Shown: positions 10,583 through 19,621, numbered from the stretch's first letter. The stretch: 64,000 nucleotides of DNA from Candidatus Rokuibacteriota bacterium (GCA_016200085.1 JACQFL010000006.1:62001-126000); one strand, 5' to 3'. Made by a program: numbers and translations. The notes: a model not told the origin generated them from the letters alone.

Positions 10583-12120
10583 GGGCCCAGGATCCTCGCC
10601 AGCAGCGGGACCGTCGCGGTGTCCACGGGCGCCAGCGCGAGGGACGGCAGCAGCCCGAACACGACGATGACGGCCACCAGCACCACGATGGCCACCCACT
10701 CCGGGCCCTTCGCGTCCTCCAGGTGGCTGAAGTGCGGCGAGGGCGGGCCCCAGAAGATCTGCTTGGCCACGCGCAGCACGTAGACCGCGGTCAGGAACGT
10801 GCCGGCCACCGCGGGCACGAGCCACCAGGGATGGGCCGAGGCCCACGCGCCCATGAACGTCAGCAGCTCGGCCACGAAGCCGGACGTCGCGGGCAGGCCG
10901 AGGGACGAGAGCCCGCCGATGGTGAACGCCGTCGCGATGCCCGGCATCGCCCGGCCGAAGCCGCCCATGCTGAAGATCGCCCGCGAGTGCGCCTTCTCGT
11001 ACACGAGCCCCACCAGCGCGAAGAAGAGCCCGGTCATCACGCCGTGGGCGAACATCTGGAAGACCGAGCCGTTGAGCCCCGCCTCGGTGAGGGTGGCCGC
11101 GCCGAGCATCACCAGGCCCATGTGCGAGACGGACGAGTACGCGATCACGTACTTGAGATCGACCTGGGCCATCGCGGAGAGCGCGCCGTAGACCACGTTG
11201 ATGCAGGCGATGCCGCCCACGAGCCAGACCAGGCTCGCCGCGGCGTCGGGCAACAGGCCCATGCCCATCCGCACCACGCCGTAGGCGCCGAGCTTCATGA
11301 GCACGCCGGCGTGGAGCATCGAGACCGCCGTCGGCGCGGAGGCGTGGCCGTCGGGCGACCACGTGTGTAGCGGCCAGATGCCGGCCAGGATCCCGAAGCC
11401 GACGTAGAAGGCGAGGAAGACCCAGCGCTGCAATCGCGGGTCGAACGACGCCGCCTCGAGGTCGAGGAACGAGAACGAGGTGGCCCCGGCGCTCACGTAG
11501 AGGGCGAAGATCCCGACCAGGATGAAGGCCGACCCGAAGAGCAGGTACAGGGTCAGCTTCATGGCCGCGTACTCCTTGCTCCCCACCCCGGTCTCGCGGT
11601 ACGCCCACGCGAAGATGCCGCGCGGCCGCACGTCCCCCGAGGAGCCCCAGATCCCGATGAGCAGGTACATGGGGAGCACGGCCAGCTCGTAGAAGAGGAA
11701 GAACACGAAGAGGTCGAGGGACACGAACACGCCGTAGACCCCGGTGACCAGCGCGAGGAGCAGCGCGTAGAACTCCTGGCTCCGGGTGGCCACCGTCCAC
11801 GAGGCGAAGACGCCCGCGAAGATGATGATCGAGGTCAGCAGCACCATGAGCAGCGAGATGCCGTCGACCCCGAGCTCGTAGCCGATGCCGAGCTGCTCCA
11901 CCAGGGGCGCCTTCTCGTAGAACTGGAAGCCGGCCGCGTCGCGGTTGTAGGCGGCGTAGGCGAGGATCGAGAGCACGGTCGACACCGACACGCTCACCGT
12001 GGCGATGAGCCGCACGGCCAGGGGGTGGCGCCGCGCGGTGAACATGATGAGCAGCGCGCCCACGAAGGGCGACCAGGTGATGACCGACAGCGCGTGGATG
12101 CGGACGAGGAAGTCCGTCAC
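10579..12120 (-). CDS. nuoM: NADH-quinone oxidoreductase subunit M
   Basis: Antiporter-like proton-channel subunit of complex I, 513 residues. Family motifs include FFLFYELAVLPMYLLIGIWG, the GIWPLHTWSPDGHASAPTAV segment and KYVIAYSSVSHMGLVMLG. The key lysine and glutamate region of the channel (FYELAVLPM) is intact. The GTG at 12120 overlaps the nuoL stop (GTGA), which fixes the start even though the frame stays open far upstream inside nuoL. Confidence 0.97.
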   Translation of the reverse strand: MTDFLVRIHALSVITWSPFVGALLIMFTARRHPLAVRLIATVSVSVSTVLSILAYAAYNRDAAGFQFYEKAPLVEQLGIGYELGVDGISLLMVLLTSIIIFAGVFASWTVATRSQEFYALLLALVTGVYGVFVSLDLFVFFLFYELAVLPMYLLIGIWGSSGDVRPRGIFAWAYRETGVGSKEYAAMKLTLYLLFGSAFILVGIFALYVSAGATSFSFLDLEAASFDPRLQRWVFLAFYVGFGILAGIWPLHTWSPDGHASAPTAVSMLHAGVLMKLGAYGVVRMGMGLLPDAAASLVWLVGGIACINVVYGALSAMAQVDLKYVIAYSSVSHMGLVMLGAATLTEAGLNGSVFQMFAHGVMTGLFFALVGLVYEKAHSRAIFSMGGFGRAMPGIATAFTIGGLSSLGLPATSGFVAELLTFMGAWASAHPWWLVPAVAGTFLTAVYVLRVAKQIFWGPPSPHFSHLEDAKGPEWVAIVVLVAVIVVFGLLPSLALAPVDTATVPLLARILGP

Positions 12121-13976
12121 GGCCGGCGCAGCCAGAGCTGCGCCCACACCACGAGGGCGAGCAGGCCGAAGGCGACGCCGTAGAGGTAGTCCTGGGCGCG
12201 CCCGCTCTGGATGCCGCGCAGCAGGTCGCCGCCCCGCAGCGTGCAGGCGCTCAGGAAGTTCAGGAGTCCGTCGACGAGGTAGCGGTCGATCCAGCCGATG
12301 AGCCGCGAGAAGCCGAGCATGACGCCGCGGTAGAGGCCCGCGTAGAGCGCGTCGAGGAAGTAGCGGCGGCGCGCGAGGGAGTCGACGAGGCTCAGCGGGA
12401 AGGTCGACGCGAGCGCGGAGGCCGACACCACGCCCGCCTGGTAGGCGGCCCACGCCAGGACGAAGCCCGCCACCGCGAGGGCGAGGGAGAGCGCGAGGAG
12501 CCACGGCGGCGCGTGCTCTTCGCCGCCCCCCATCGCCAGCCTCAGCCCGGCGAGGACGGTGAGCCCGGCGAGGACCCACAGCGGCACGGCCATCGACGGC
12601 GGCGCGTCGTGGGCGTGCTCGTACGGGGCGTGCGCGCGGCCGAAAAACGCCACGAACATGACCCGGAACATGTAGAACGCGGTGAGGAACGCCGTCAGGG
12701 CCAGCACCGCGAAGACCCCGGTGCGCCCCGACTCCCACACCCCGGTCAGGATCGCCTCCTTGGAGAAGAAGCCGGGCAGCGGCGGGATCCCGGCGAGCGC
12801 GAGCGTGCCCACGAGGAACACGGTCCCGGTGCCGGGCAGCGCGCGGAAGAGGCGGCCCATGCGGAAGATGTCGTTGGTGCCGACGGCGTGGATCACCGCG
12901 CCGGCGCCCAGGAAGAGCAGGGCCTTGAAGAGCCCGTGGGTGAGCAGGTGCAGGAAGCCGGCCCGGGGCACGCCCGAGCCGATGGCGGCCATCATGAAGC
13001 TGAGCTGCGAGACGGTCGAGTAGGCGAGCACGCGCTTGATGTCGTTCTCGACGCACGCCATGGTGGCCGCGAGCAGGGCCGTGAAGGCGCCGACCGTCCC
13101 GATGAGCCAGAGGACGTCGGGCGCGGCGACGAACAGCGGGTAGGCCCGCGTCACCATGAACACGCCCGCGGTGACCATCGTGGCGGCGTGGATGAGCGCG
13201 GAGACCGGCGTCGGGCCCTCCATGGCGTCGGGCAGCCAGACGTGGAGCGGGAACTGCGCGGACTTGCCGACGGCGCCGAGATAGATCAGGAACATCACGA
13301 GGCCGAAGCCCTCGAAGGGGATCGTGCCTTCCTTGGCCATGGCGAACAGCGGAGCGAAGTCGAACGTGCCCGTGGCCGCCCAGAGCATCACGATGCCGGC
13401 CACGAAGCCGAGGTCGCCGAGCCTGGTGATCCAGAACGCCTTCACCGCCGCCCGCGCCGCCGACGGCCGGTCGTAGTAGTAGCCGATGAGCAGGTACGAG
13501 CAGAGCCCCACCAGCTCCCAGAAGATGAACATCTGCAGAAATGAGGGCGAGAGCACGAGGCCGAGCATCGAGAACGCGAACAACGCGTGGTAGGCGAAGT
13601 AGCGGCCCAGCCCGGGGGCGGACTCCTCGTGCAGGTAGCCGAGGGAGTAGATCTGCACGAGCAGCGACACCAGGGTGACGAGGACGAGCATCTTCCTCGA
13701 CAGGACATCGACGACGGCGCCCACCGAGGCCATCGGCCCGCCGTCGCCGGGCAGCCACGGCCAGAGCCCGACCGCGTCGGAGCCGGCGCCGAAGAGCTCC
13801 AGCCGGACGGCCACGACGAGCGCGGCGGCCACGGCGACGATGCTCACGATGCCGGCCAGGCGGCCGCGCCGGCGGAGCGGCCGGACGACGCCGAGGAGCA
13901 GGAACGCCGCGAAGGGCAGCGCCAGCACCACGAGCGCGTCGCGGAGGTCCTGCGCGGCCATGGCGGATCCGTCCAC
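12117..13976 (-). CDS. nuoL: NADH-quinone oxidoreductase subunit L
   Basis: Distal antiporter-like subunit of complex I with the lateral helix, 619 residues. Motifs include FWELVGLCSYLLIGYYYDRP, FPLHVWLPDAMEGPTPVSAL, IHAATMVTAGVFMVTR and RVLAYSTVSQLSFMMAAIG. The C-terminal part holds the long amphipathic helix and final membrane anchor. The ATG at 13976 lies 2 nt after the nuoK stop; a second ATG at 13961 is an alternative. Confidence 0.97.
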   Translation of the reverse strand: MDGSAMAAQDLRDALVVLALPFAAFLLLGVVRPLRRRGRLAGIVSIVAVAAALVVAVRLELFGAGSDAVGLWPWLPGDGGPMASVGAVVDVLSRKMLVLVTLVSLLVQIYSLGYLHEESAPGLGRYFAYHALFAFSMLGLVLSPSFLQMFIFWELVGLCSYLLIGYYYDRPSAARAAVKAFWITRLGDLGFVAGIVMLWAATGTFDFAPLFAMAKEGTIPFEGFGLVMFLIYLGAVGKSAQFPLHVWLPDAMEGPTPVSALIHAATMVTAGVFMVTRAYPLFVAAPDVLWLIGTVGAFTALLAATMACVENDIKRVLAYSTVSQLSFMMAAIGSGVPRAGFLHLLTHGLFKALLFLGAGAVIHAVGTNDIFRMGRLFRALPGTGTVFLVGTLALAGIPPLPGFFSKEAILTGVWESGRTGVFAVLALTAFLTAFYMFRVMFVAFFGRAHAPYEHAHDAPPSMAVPLWVLAGLTVLAGLRLAMGGGEEHAPPWLLALSLALAVAGFVLAWAAYQAGVVSASALASTFPLSLVDSLARRRYFLDALYAGLYRGVMLGFSRLIGWIDRYLVDGLLNFLSACTLRGGDLLRGIQSGRAQDYLYGVAFGLLALVVWAQLWLRRP

Positions 13977-13978
13977 GC

Positions 13979-14278
13979 CTAGCCCTTCAGGAGATCGAGG
14001 CGGTCGGCCTCGACGGTCCGCCGCGCGCGGAAGATCGCGATGACGAGGGCGAGCCCGACGCCCATCTCCGCCACCGTGATCGCGATGGTGAAGAGGGCGA
14101 AGACCACGCCGGTGAGATCGCCGCCGAAGCGCGAGAAGGCCGCGAGATTGATGTTGACGGCGTTGAGCATGAGCTCGATCCCGAGCAGGATGCCGATCGC
14201 GTTGCGGCGCGTGAGCACGCCCGCCAGGCCGACGGAGAAGACCAGCGCGGCGAGGATCAGGTACGCGTTCAGGCCCAC
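13979..14278 (-). CDS. nuoK: NADH-quinone oxidoreductase subunit K
   Basis: Small three-helix MrpC-like subunit of complex I. From GTG 14278 it has 99 residues, the usual NuoK length: VGLNAYLILAALVFSVGLAG, then NAIGILLGIELMLNAVNINL with the two membrane glutamates characteristic of the family, then IAITVAEMGVGLALVIAIF. The open frame extends to 14332, but that extra part is translated from an intercistronic hairpin and is not NuoK-like. Confidence 0.95.
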   Translation of the reverse strand: MGLNAYLILAALVFSVGLAGVLTRRNAIGILLGIELMLNAVNINLAAFSRFGGDLTGVVFALFTIAITVAEMGVGLALVIAIFRARRTVEADRLDLLKG

Positions 14279-14291
14279 TGGATCATTCGAC

Positions 14292-14323
14292 GTCGGGGGG
14301 AGCGAGCGCCGCTCCTCCCCGAC
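14292..14323 (-). repeat. Hairpin between nuoJ and nuoK
   Basis: The 88-nt gap between nuoJ and nuoK contains an imperfect GC-rich inverted repeat, GTCGGGGAGGAGCG / CGCTCGCTCCCCCCGAC on the minus strand. Most other gaps in this operon are zero to 7 nt, so it stands out. It has no T-tract and may be an mRNA-stabilising or attenuating structure rather than a terminator. Confidence 0.55.
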
Positions 14324-14366
14324 ACCCCCCACCCCGTCGCCGGTGATTCTTGACGGTCGGCGGTTC

Positions 14367-14858
14367 TCATTCTTCCGCTCGGGCGAAGTACACGGCGCCG
14401 AGGAGGGCGGCGACGAGGAGGACGGCGAGGAGCTCGAAGGGCAGCGCGAAGGGCCCGGTGAGGGCGCGGGCCACGCCGGCGACGGCGTCCGCGGGCGGCG
14501 CCGCCGCGGGCGGTGCCGGGCGTCCGGCCAGGAAGCCGAGCACCGCCGCGGCGACCCCGGCCCCGACGATGAGCCCGTTGACGATCCAGCGGCTGGCCTG
14601 GGTGATGCGCTGGCCGACGAGACGCTCGGTGAGCATGATCGCGAAGACGGCGAAGACCACCGCGCCCAGGCCGTAGAGCAGGAGCTGCACGCCGAAGAGC
14701 AGCGGCGACTCGAGCATCAGGAAGACGCACGCGGTGGCGGCCAGGGCCAGGGCGAGGAAGAGCACGGAGTGGAACAGGTTCGGGGTCAGGATCACCGCGA
14801 GGCTCGAGGCCAGCAGCACGGCGGCCACCGCCCAGAACGCTGCGACGGCAAGCGTCAC
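14367..14858 (-). CDS. nuoJ: NADH-quinone oxidoreductase subunit J
   Basis: Membrane subunit of complex I next to NuoH and NuoK, 163 residues with five hydrophobic segments. Recognised by FWAVAAVLLASSLAVILTPN, FHSVLFLALALAATACVFLM and VQLLLYGLGAVVFAVFAIML. Start GTG 14858 overlaps the nuoI stop (GTGA). A longer alanine- and proline-rich linker (RPAPPAAAPPADA) separates the last two membrane segments. Confidence 0.95.
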   Translation of the reverse strand: MTLAVAAFWAVAAVLLASSLAVILTPNLFHSVLFLALALAATACVFLMLESPLLFGVQLLLYGLGAVVFAVFAIMLTERLVGQRITQASRWIVNGLIVGAGVAAAVLGFLAGRPAPPAAAPPADAVAGVARALTGPFALPFELLAVLLVAALLGAVYFARAEE

Positions 14859-15406
14859 TCAGCGGACTCCTTGGCTTCTCCCTTGGCCGCCGCCTTCGCG
14901 GGCTTGGGCGGGGCCTGCATGTCGCGCAGCCTGTTGCCGGTGGCCCAGGACGGCGGGAACTGCAGGCCGAGCGCGTGCAGCCGGTCCTTGTCGAGCAGGA
15001 GCTCGCGACGATCGGCAGTGGCGAGGTCGAACGACTTCATCATGATGATCGCGTCGGTCGGGCAGACCTGCACGCACAGCTCGCAGAACTCGCACGCGTA
15101 GAGCTCCAGCGTGAAGGTCTTGGCGAAGTTGCGCTTCTCCGCCTTGAGCATCTCGACCTTGATGACCTGCGGCGGGCAGATGTACTCGCAGAGCCGGCAG
15201 CCGATGCAGTTCTCCTCGCCGGTCTCGCTGTCGTAGGTCAGGGCGAGGATGCCGCGGAAGCGGTCCGGGTACACGCGCTTGATCGTCGGGTAGCGGACGG
15301 TCACCGGCCGGCGCACGAAGTTCCGCAGGGTCGCGCCCATGGCGCGCCCGACCGCGCTCACGAGCTGGGCGGTCTCCGCCAGGAAGCCCGTGCCGTCAGG
15401 CTCCAC
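14855..15406 (-). CDS. nuoI: NADH-quinone oxidoreductase subunit I (2x[4Fe-4S])
   Basis: Hydrophilic subunit carrying clusters N6a and N6b that pass electrons to NuoB. Two ferredoxin motifs are complete: CIGCRLCEYICP and CEFCELCVQVCP. At 183 residues it is slightly longer than typical because of an alanine- and lysine-rich tail. It overlaps nuoH by 11 nt and nuoJ by 4 nt. With no NuoE, F or G in the cluster, the electrons entering these centres would have to come from another donor such as reduced ferredoxin, which is an inference. Confidence 0.97.
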   Translation of the reverse strand: MEPDGTGFLAETAQLVSAVGRAMGATLRNFVRRPVTVRYPTIKRVYPDRFRGILALTYDSETGEENCIGCRLCEYICPPQVIKVEMLKAEKRNFAKTFTLELYACEFCELCVQVCPTDAIIMMKSFDLATADRRELLLDKDRLHALGLQFPPSWATGNRLRDMQAPPKPAKAAAKGEAKESAE

Positions 15407-16382
15407 CGCCGCTCCTCCACGCCACCCAGAATGCGGTGACCAGCAGCAGCAGCACCGTGGCCGGCAGCATGAGCTTCCACGAGATGGCCAGGATCTGGTC
15501 GACGCGGATGCGGACGAAGCTCCAGCGCACCCACGTCAGGAGCAGGAAGACGAGCATCGCCTTCAGCGTGAACCAGCCGGCGCCGAGCCAGGCCGGACCC
15601 GGGCCGAGCCAGCCGCCGAGGAACAGGAGCGCGCCGAGGTACGAGGTGGCGATGATGTGGGCGTACTCGCCGAGCTGGATCAGCGCGAACTTCATCCCGC
15701 TGTACTCGACGCGGAAGCCCGCCACCAGCTCGGACTCCGCCTCCAGGATGTCGAAGGGCACGCGGTTCTCGGCGGCGAGGGTCGCCACGAGGTAGGCGAT
15801 GAAGCCGAGCTGTCCGATCACCGGGTAGGCGGCGAACCACAGCCCCTGCTGGGCGGTCACGATGGCCGACAGCTGCAGCGAGCCCGCCAGCACGACCGGC
15901 ACCAGGGCGGCGAAGACGAAGGGCAGGTCGTAGGAGATGATCTGGTTCACCCCGCGCATCGCCGAGAGCATCGCGTACTTGTTGTTGGAGCCCCAGCCGC
16001 CCATGAACAGGCCCACGATCTCGAGCGAGGAGACGGCGAGGAAGAACAGCACGCCGATATTGAGATCGGCGAGCCCGAGGCCGGGCGCGAAGGGCAGCGT
16101 GGCGAAGATCAGCACGCACGGCACCAGGAACGCGATCGGCGCCAGGTTGTACACCCAGCGGTCGGCGGAGGACGGCACCACGTCCTCCTTCATCATGAGC
16201 TTCAGCGCGTCCGCGATGGGCTGGAGCAGCCCGTGGGGTCCGACGTAGTACGGGCCGATCCGCGACTGCATCCGCGCTGCGAACTTGCGCTCGAGCAGGG
16301 TGACGTAGGTCACGAGCCCGATGACGACGTTCAACAGCACGAACGCTGCGACGGCCGTCTGCGCGATCGGCGGCAGGGTCAT
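15396..16382 (-). CDS. nuoH: NADH-quinone oxidoreductase subunit H
   Basis: Membrane subunit that forms much of the quinone-binding chamber, 328 residues with about eight membrane segments. Diagnostic sequences: LLERKFAARMQSRIGPYYVG, GLLQPIADALKLMMKED, and the FDILEAESELVAGFRVEYSG loop whose acidic residues line the quinone path. The 64-nt gap to nuoD (16383-16446) contains no recognised element. Confidence 0.97.
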   Translation of the reverse strand: MTLPPIAQTAVAAFVLLNVVIGLVTYVTLLERKFAARMQSRIGPYYVGPHGLLQPIADALKLMMKEDVVPSSADRWVYNLAPIAFLVPCVLIFATLPFAPGLGLADLNIGVLFFLAVSSLEIVGLFMGGWGSNNKYAMLSAMRGVNQIISYDLPFVFAALVPVVLAGSLQLSAIVTAQQGLWFAAYPVIGQLGFIAYLVATLAAENRVPFDILEAESELVAGFRVEYSGMKFALIQLGEYAHIIATSYLGALLFLGGWLGPGPAWLGAGWFTLKAMLVFLLLTWVRWSFVRIRVDQILAISWKLMLPATVLLLLVTAFWVAWRSGGGA

Positions 16383-16446
16383 GATTGTAGCGGGGTCCGC
16401 CCGGCCGGAGCCCAGCGTGGGTGGCCTGCAACAGGCGGCCGGGGGT

Positions 16447-17610
16447 TCATCGATCGACCTCGCCGAAGACGGGGTCGACAGAGCCCATGATGGCGACCAC
16501 GTCCGCCACCTTGGTGCCGATCAGGATGTGCGGCAGGATCGAGAGGTTCGAGAAGGAGGCGCCGCGCCACTTGAGCCGGTAGGGCTTTGGCCCGCCGTCG
16601 GCCACGATGTAGGCGCCGATCTCGCCGCGGGCGCCCTCGACGCGCGTGTAGCCTTCCCCCTTGGCCACGCGCACCTGGCCGACGGACTTCACACCGGGGC
16701 GCGAGGAGATCGGGCCTTCGGGCAGGCCGTCCAGCACCTGGCGGCAGATCTTGATCGACTCGCGGAATTCCTGCATCCGCACGCGATAGCGCGCGTAGCA
16801 GTCGCCCGCGGTCTCCACCGGCACCTTGAAGTCGAAGTCCTCGTACGACGAGTACGGCTCGGCCCGGCGCACGTCATAGTTGACGCCCGAGCCGCGGATG
16901 AGCGGACCGGAGATGCCGACGTCCATGGCGAGCTCGCGCGAGATCGTGCCCACCCCCTGCGTGCGCACGAGGAAGAAGGCGTTGCCCTCGAGCATGGCCT
17001 CGTACTCGTCGACGCGGCTGTCGATGAGGTCGAGGGTCTCGCGCACGTTCTGGGTCCAGCCCGCGGGGACGTCGTAGCGCACGCCGCCGACCTGGTGGAA
17101 GCCGTAGAGCAGCCGGGCGCCCGTCAGGGCCTCGAAGAGGTCGAGCACGCCCTCGCGCTCGCGGATGCAGTAGAGGAAGACCGTCGCGCCGCCGCCGAGG
17201 GCGCCGCCCATGTCGAGACACCACGTGCCGAGCCAGAGACAGTGGGACGCAATCCTCTGCAGCTCGGCCGCGAGCACGCGCAGGTACTGCGCGCGCTTCG
17301 GCACCTCGATCTTGCCGACCTTCTCCACGGCCGCGACGTAGGCCAGCTCCGCGGTCATGGCGGCGACATAGTCGGTCTTCGAGGCGATGGACGGGTACTG
17401 CACGTAGGTGAGGCTCTCGCCGAGTTTCTCGTGGCAGCGGTGCAGGTAGCCGATGACCGCGTCCACGCCGACGACGGTCTCGCCTTCGAGGGTGAGGATG
17501 GCGCGGAAGACACCGTGGGCGGAGGGGTGCTGCGGCCCCATGTTCATGGCGAGGCGCTCGTTGCCCCCGTAGCCCATCTCGATGACCTTCCGCGCTTCGG
17601 CGTCGGCCAT
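16447..17610 (-). CDS. nuoD: NADH-quinone oxidoreductase subunit D
   Basis: 49-kDa-type subunit that forms the quinone site with NuoB, related to [NiFe]-hydrogenase large subunits. The 387-residue protein has NMGPQHPSAHGVFRAILTLE, HRCHEKLGESLTYVQYPSIA, and the C-terminal SFSNLSILPHILIGTKVADVVAIMGSVDPVFGEVDR region (given in part). The ATG at 17610 is 2 nt downstream of the NIPSNAP-domain gene, so the two are cotranscribed. It is not fused to NuoC, in contrast to enterobacterial NuoCD. Confidence 0.97.
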   Translation of the reverse strand: MADAEARKVIEMGYGGNERLAMNMGPQHPSAHGVFRAILTLEGETVVGVDAVIGYLHRCHEKLGESLTYVQYPSIASKTDYVAAMTAELAYVAAVEKVGKIEVPKRAQYLRVLAAELQRIASHCLWLGTWCLDMGGALGGGATVFLYCIREREGVLDLFEALTGARLLYGFHQVGGVRYDVPAGWTQNVRETLDLIDSRVDEYEAMLEGNAFFLVRTQGVGTISRELAMDVGISGPLIRGSGVNYDVRRAEPYSSYEDFDFKVPVETAGDCYARYRVRMQEFRESIKICRQVLDGLPEGPISSRPGVKSVGQVRVAKGEGYTRVEGARGEIGAYIVADGGPKPYRLKWRGASFSNLSILPHILIGTKVADVVAIMGSVDPVFGEVDR

Positions 17611-17612
17611 GC

Positions 17613-18248
17613 CTACCTCATGGGTGAGGAGGGCGCGGGAATCAGGATCGTCGACTTCATCTCCACCAGGAGCGGCGCGGACTTCGCGATGAAGGCCTGC
17701 CATTCCGGGTCCTTCATCGCCGCGCCGCGGACGGATGCCCGATCGTTGAGGTCGCGATAGGCCCAGAGGTGCGCCACTTCGTTGAGCTGGCCCGCCTCCG
17801 TCTGGAAGAGGCCGACGATCTTCGAGTACTTCTCGCGGGTCGGCATGATGGCCTTGTAGTGCCCGAGCCACTCCCCCGCCCGGCCCACCTGCGCGCGGTA
17901 GGTGCGCAGCTCGTAGACGTGGCTGCCCTCCGCGGGCGGCTTGAGCGGCAGCGCCGGCGAGAGGATCTTGTTCTCCTGGGCGAGCAGGAAGGGCCGGATC
18001 TGCGACACGTAGCCCCTGGTCCACTCCTCGTTCTTCGCCAGCTCGCCGCGCAGGCGCTCGCGCTCCACGAGGTCCGGGTACTCCCAGAGGTGGACGTACT
18101 GGTTGAGCACGCCGGTCTCCGACGTCCACGAGCCGGCCAGCCGGCCGTACCGGTCGCCGCGGATCTTCCGTCCCACCTCGCTGTTGAGCTTCAGGTAGTC
18201 GTTGAGCTTGCCGGGCTGCAGCGTGTACGTGCGGAGCTCGTAGATCAT
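17613..18248 (-). CDS. NIPSNAP-family protein (two domains), inserted in the nuo operon
   Basis: 211 residues made of two similar ~100-residue halves. The first starts MIYELRTYTLQPGKLNDYL, the second HVYELRTYRAQVGRAGEWL; each has a matching LNQYVHLWEYPDL / LNEVAHLWAYRDL element. These are NIPSNAP-type dimeric alpha/beta-barrel domains, whose biochemical role is poorly defined. It sits between nuoC and nuoD, 2 nt before nuoD and directly behind the 64-bp tandem repeats. It has no known part in complex I, so its position suggests insertion together with the repeats, or a lineage-specific accessory role. ATG 18248 is chosen because the upstream open frame is repeat DNA. Confidence 0.9.
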   Translation of the reverse strand: MIYELRTYTLQPGKLNDYLKLNSEVGRKIRGDRYGRLAGSWTSETGVLNQYVHLWEYPDLVERERLRGELAKNEEWTRGYVSQIRPFLLAQENKILSPALPLKPPAEGSHVYELRTYRAQVGRAGEWLGHYKAIMPTREKYSKIVGLFQTEAGQLNEVAHLWAYRDLNDRASVRGAAMKDPEWQAFIAKSAPLLVEMKSTILIPAPSSPMR

Positions 18249-18262
18249 CGTCGTGTCTCCTT

Positions 18263-18531
18263 CATCTTTGGCTCGCCTCGGACGGCGGGGCGGTACTCCC
18301 CGCGACGTCCTCCGGCTCGCACCACGCATCTTTCGCTCGCCTCGGACGGCGGGGCGGTACTCCCCGCGACGTCCTCCGGCTCGCACCGCGCATCTTTCGC
18401 TCGCCTCGGACGGCGGGGCGGTACTCCCCGCGACGTCCTCCGGCTCGCACCACGCATCGTTCGCTCGCCTCGGACGGCGGGGCGGTACTCCCCGCGACGT
18501 CCCCTGGCTCGCACTACGCATCGTTCGCGTC
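18263..18531. repeat. Four 64-bp tandem repeats plus a partial fifth in the nuo operon
   Basis: Copies start at 18263, 18327, 18391 and 18455, each exactly 64 bp; a fifth begins at 18519 and breaks off. A unit reads CATCTTTCGCTCGCCTCGGA, then GGCGGGGCGGTACTCCCCGC (a 6-bp stem with CGGTACT loop), then GACGTCCTCCGGCTCGCACC and ACG. Copies differ at only a few positions. There are no unique spacers, so it is not a CRISPR array. The block fills the whole space between nuoC and the NIPSNAP gene, meaning it is transcribed into the nuo mRNA. A diverged single copy lies in rpmA (2521-2582). Confidence 0.95.
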
Positions 18532-18984
18532 TCATCGATAGGGCTCGTAGGCCGTGTCGACCGCGTAGTCCTTGCGCAGCGGGTGGCCGACCCAGTCCTG
18601 GCCGAGGAGGATCCGCCGGAGGTCGGGATGGCCGTCGAAGACCACGCCGAGCAGGTCCCAGCACTCGCGCTCCATCCAGTCGGCGCCCCGGTAGAGGCCC
18701 GTCAGGGTCGGGCAGTGCACCCGATCGGGGCCGAGCTTCGTGCGCATCGCGAGCGCCCAGCCGCCGTCGAGGTCGTCGAGCCGGCAGAGCACCTCGAGTC
18801 CCTGCTCCTTCCAGTCGACGGCGGACAGCCAGTTGAAGTAGAGGCAGCCGAGCTCGGTGCGGGCCAGGCGGGCGCACTCGACCCAGCGCTCGACGGGAAC
18901 GTCGACGCTCACCACGCGGCCCTCGAGGGCGGGCTCGACGCCGAGCTTCTCCCGGAGGGCCGTCACCGCGGCGGACGGTGTCAC
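18532..18984 (-). CDS. nuoC: NADH-quinone oxidoreductase subunit C
   Basis: 30-kDa-type hydrophilic subunit of the complex I connecting arm, 150 residues. The conserved region DWMERECWDLLGVVFDGHPD and RRILLGQDWVGHPLRKDY near the C-terminus identifies it. It starts at GTG 18984, 7 nt after the nuoB stop. Its stop codon abuts the 64-bp repeat block, so repeats begin directly 3' of the gene. Confidence 0.96.
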   Translation of the reverse strand: MTPSAAVTALREKLGVEPALEGRVVSVDVPVERWVECARLARTELGCLYFNWLSAVDWKEQGLEVLCRLDDLDGGWALAMRTKLGPDRVHCPTLTGLYRGADWMERECWDLLGVVFDGHPDLRRILLGQDWVGHPLRKDYAVDTAYEPYR

Positions 18985-18991
18985 GCGACGC

Positions 18992-19621
18992 TCACTCGTG
19001 GGTGACGGCGGGCGCGCGCGTGCCGGTCTGCTGGAAGTGGGCGACCTGCTCCTGCAGCTTCAAGAGGCCGTACATCAGGGAGTCGGGGGTGGGCGGGCAG
19101 CCGGGCACGTACACGTCGACGGGCACCACCCGGTCCACGCCCTTCACGACGTGGTAGCCGTGGCGGAACGGCCCGCCGGAGTTCGCGCAGGAGCCCATCG
19201 AGACCACCCACTTGGGATCGGGCATCTGATCGTAGATGCGCTTGAGCATGGGCGCCATCTTGATCGTCACCGTGCCGGACACGATCATGAGGTCGGAGTG
19301 GCGCGGCGAGGCGAACGGCACCATGCCGAAGCGCTCGACGTCGAAGCGCGAGGCGAAGGTGGCCATCATCTCGATGGCGCAGCACGCCAGCCCGAAGGTC
19401 ACCGGCCAGATCGACGACTTGCGGGCCCAGTTGAAGATCTTCTCGGTGGAGGCGGTGATCACGCCCCCGCCGGGCATCTGGTAGATGGCGTCGAAGATCC
19501 CGCCGAGGGCCTCGCTGGTCTTGTCGTCCAGGCCGCGCTGCTGGTGGTGCTTCTCCCACTCCTGAAGATCCTTCATCTCGGTCCAGCACGCGGGCGGGAT
19601 CTGGGGGACGGGCGGCTTCAC
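18992..19621 (-). CDS. nuoB: NADH-quinone oxidoreductase subunit B
   Basis: Carries cluster N2, the last [4Fe-4S] centre before quinone. Ligand motifs are all present: [20 protein letters not shown] and YVPGCPPTP. The GTG at 19621 overlaps the nuoA stop (GTGA), giving 209 residues; an internal ATG about 45 nt further on would give a shorter form also compatible with the family. The cysteines and the conserved arginine-rich RFDVERFG loop are intact, so the subunit looks functional. Confidence 0.97.
   Translation of the reverse strand: MKPPVPQIPPACWTEMKDLQEWEKHHQQRGLDDKTSEALGGIFDAIYQMPGGGVITASTEKIFNWARKSSIWPVTFGLACCAIEMMATFASRFDVERFGMVPFASPRHSDLMIVSGTVTIKMAPMLKRIYDQMPDPKWVVSMGSCANSGGPFRHGYHVVKGVDRVVPVDVYVPGCPPTPDSLMYGLLKLQEQVAHFQQTGTRAPAVTHE

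Noticed and set aside
18263-18531. CRISPR array
   Set aside because: Repeats are contiguous, 64 bp, without unique spacers, and no cas genes are present.
18245-19005. Open frames across the 64-bp repeats on both strands (repetitive proteins rich in RRPRRAK or SLASDGG)
   Set aside because: They only reflect the repeat DNA; unit length 64 changes frame at each copy, and no start or ribosome-binding site stands out.
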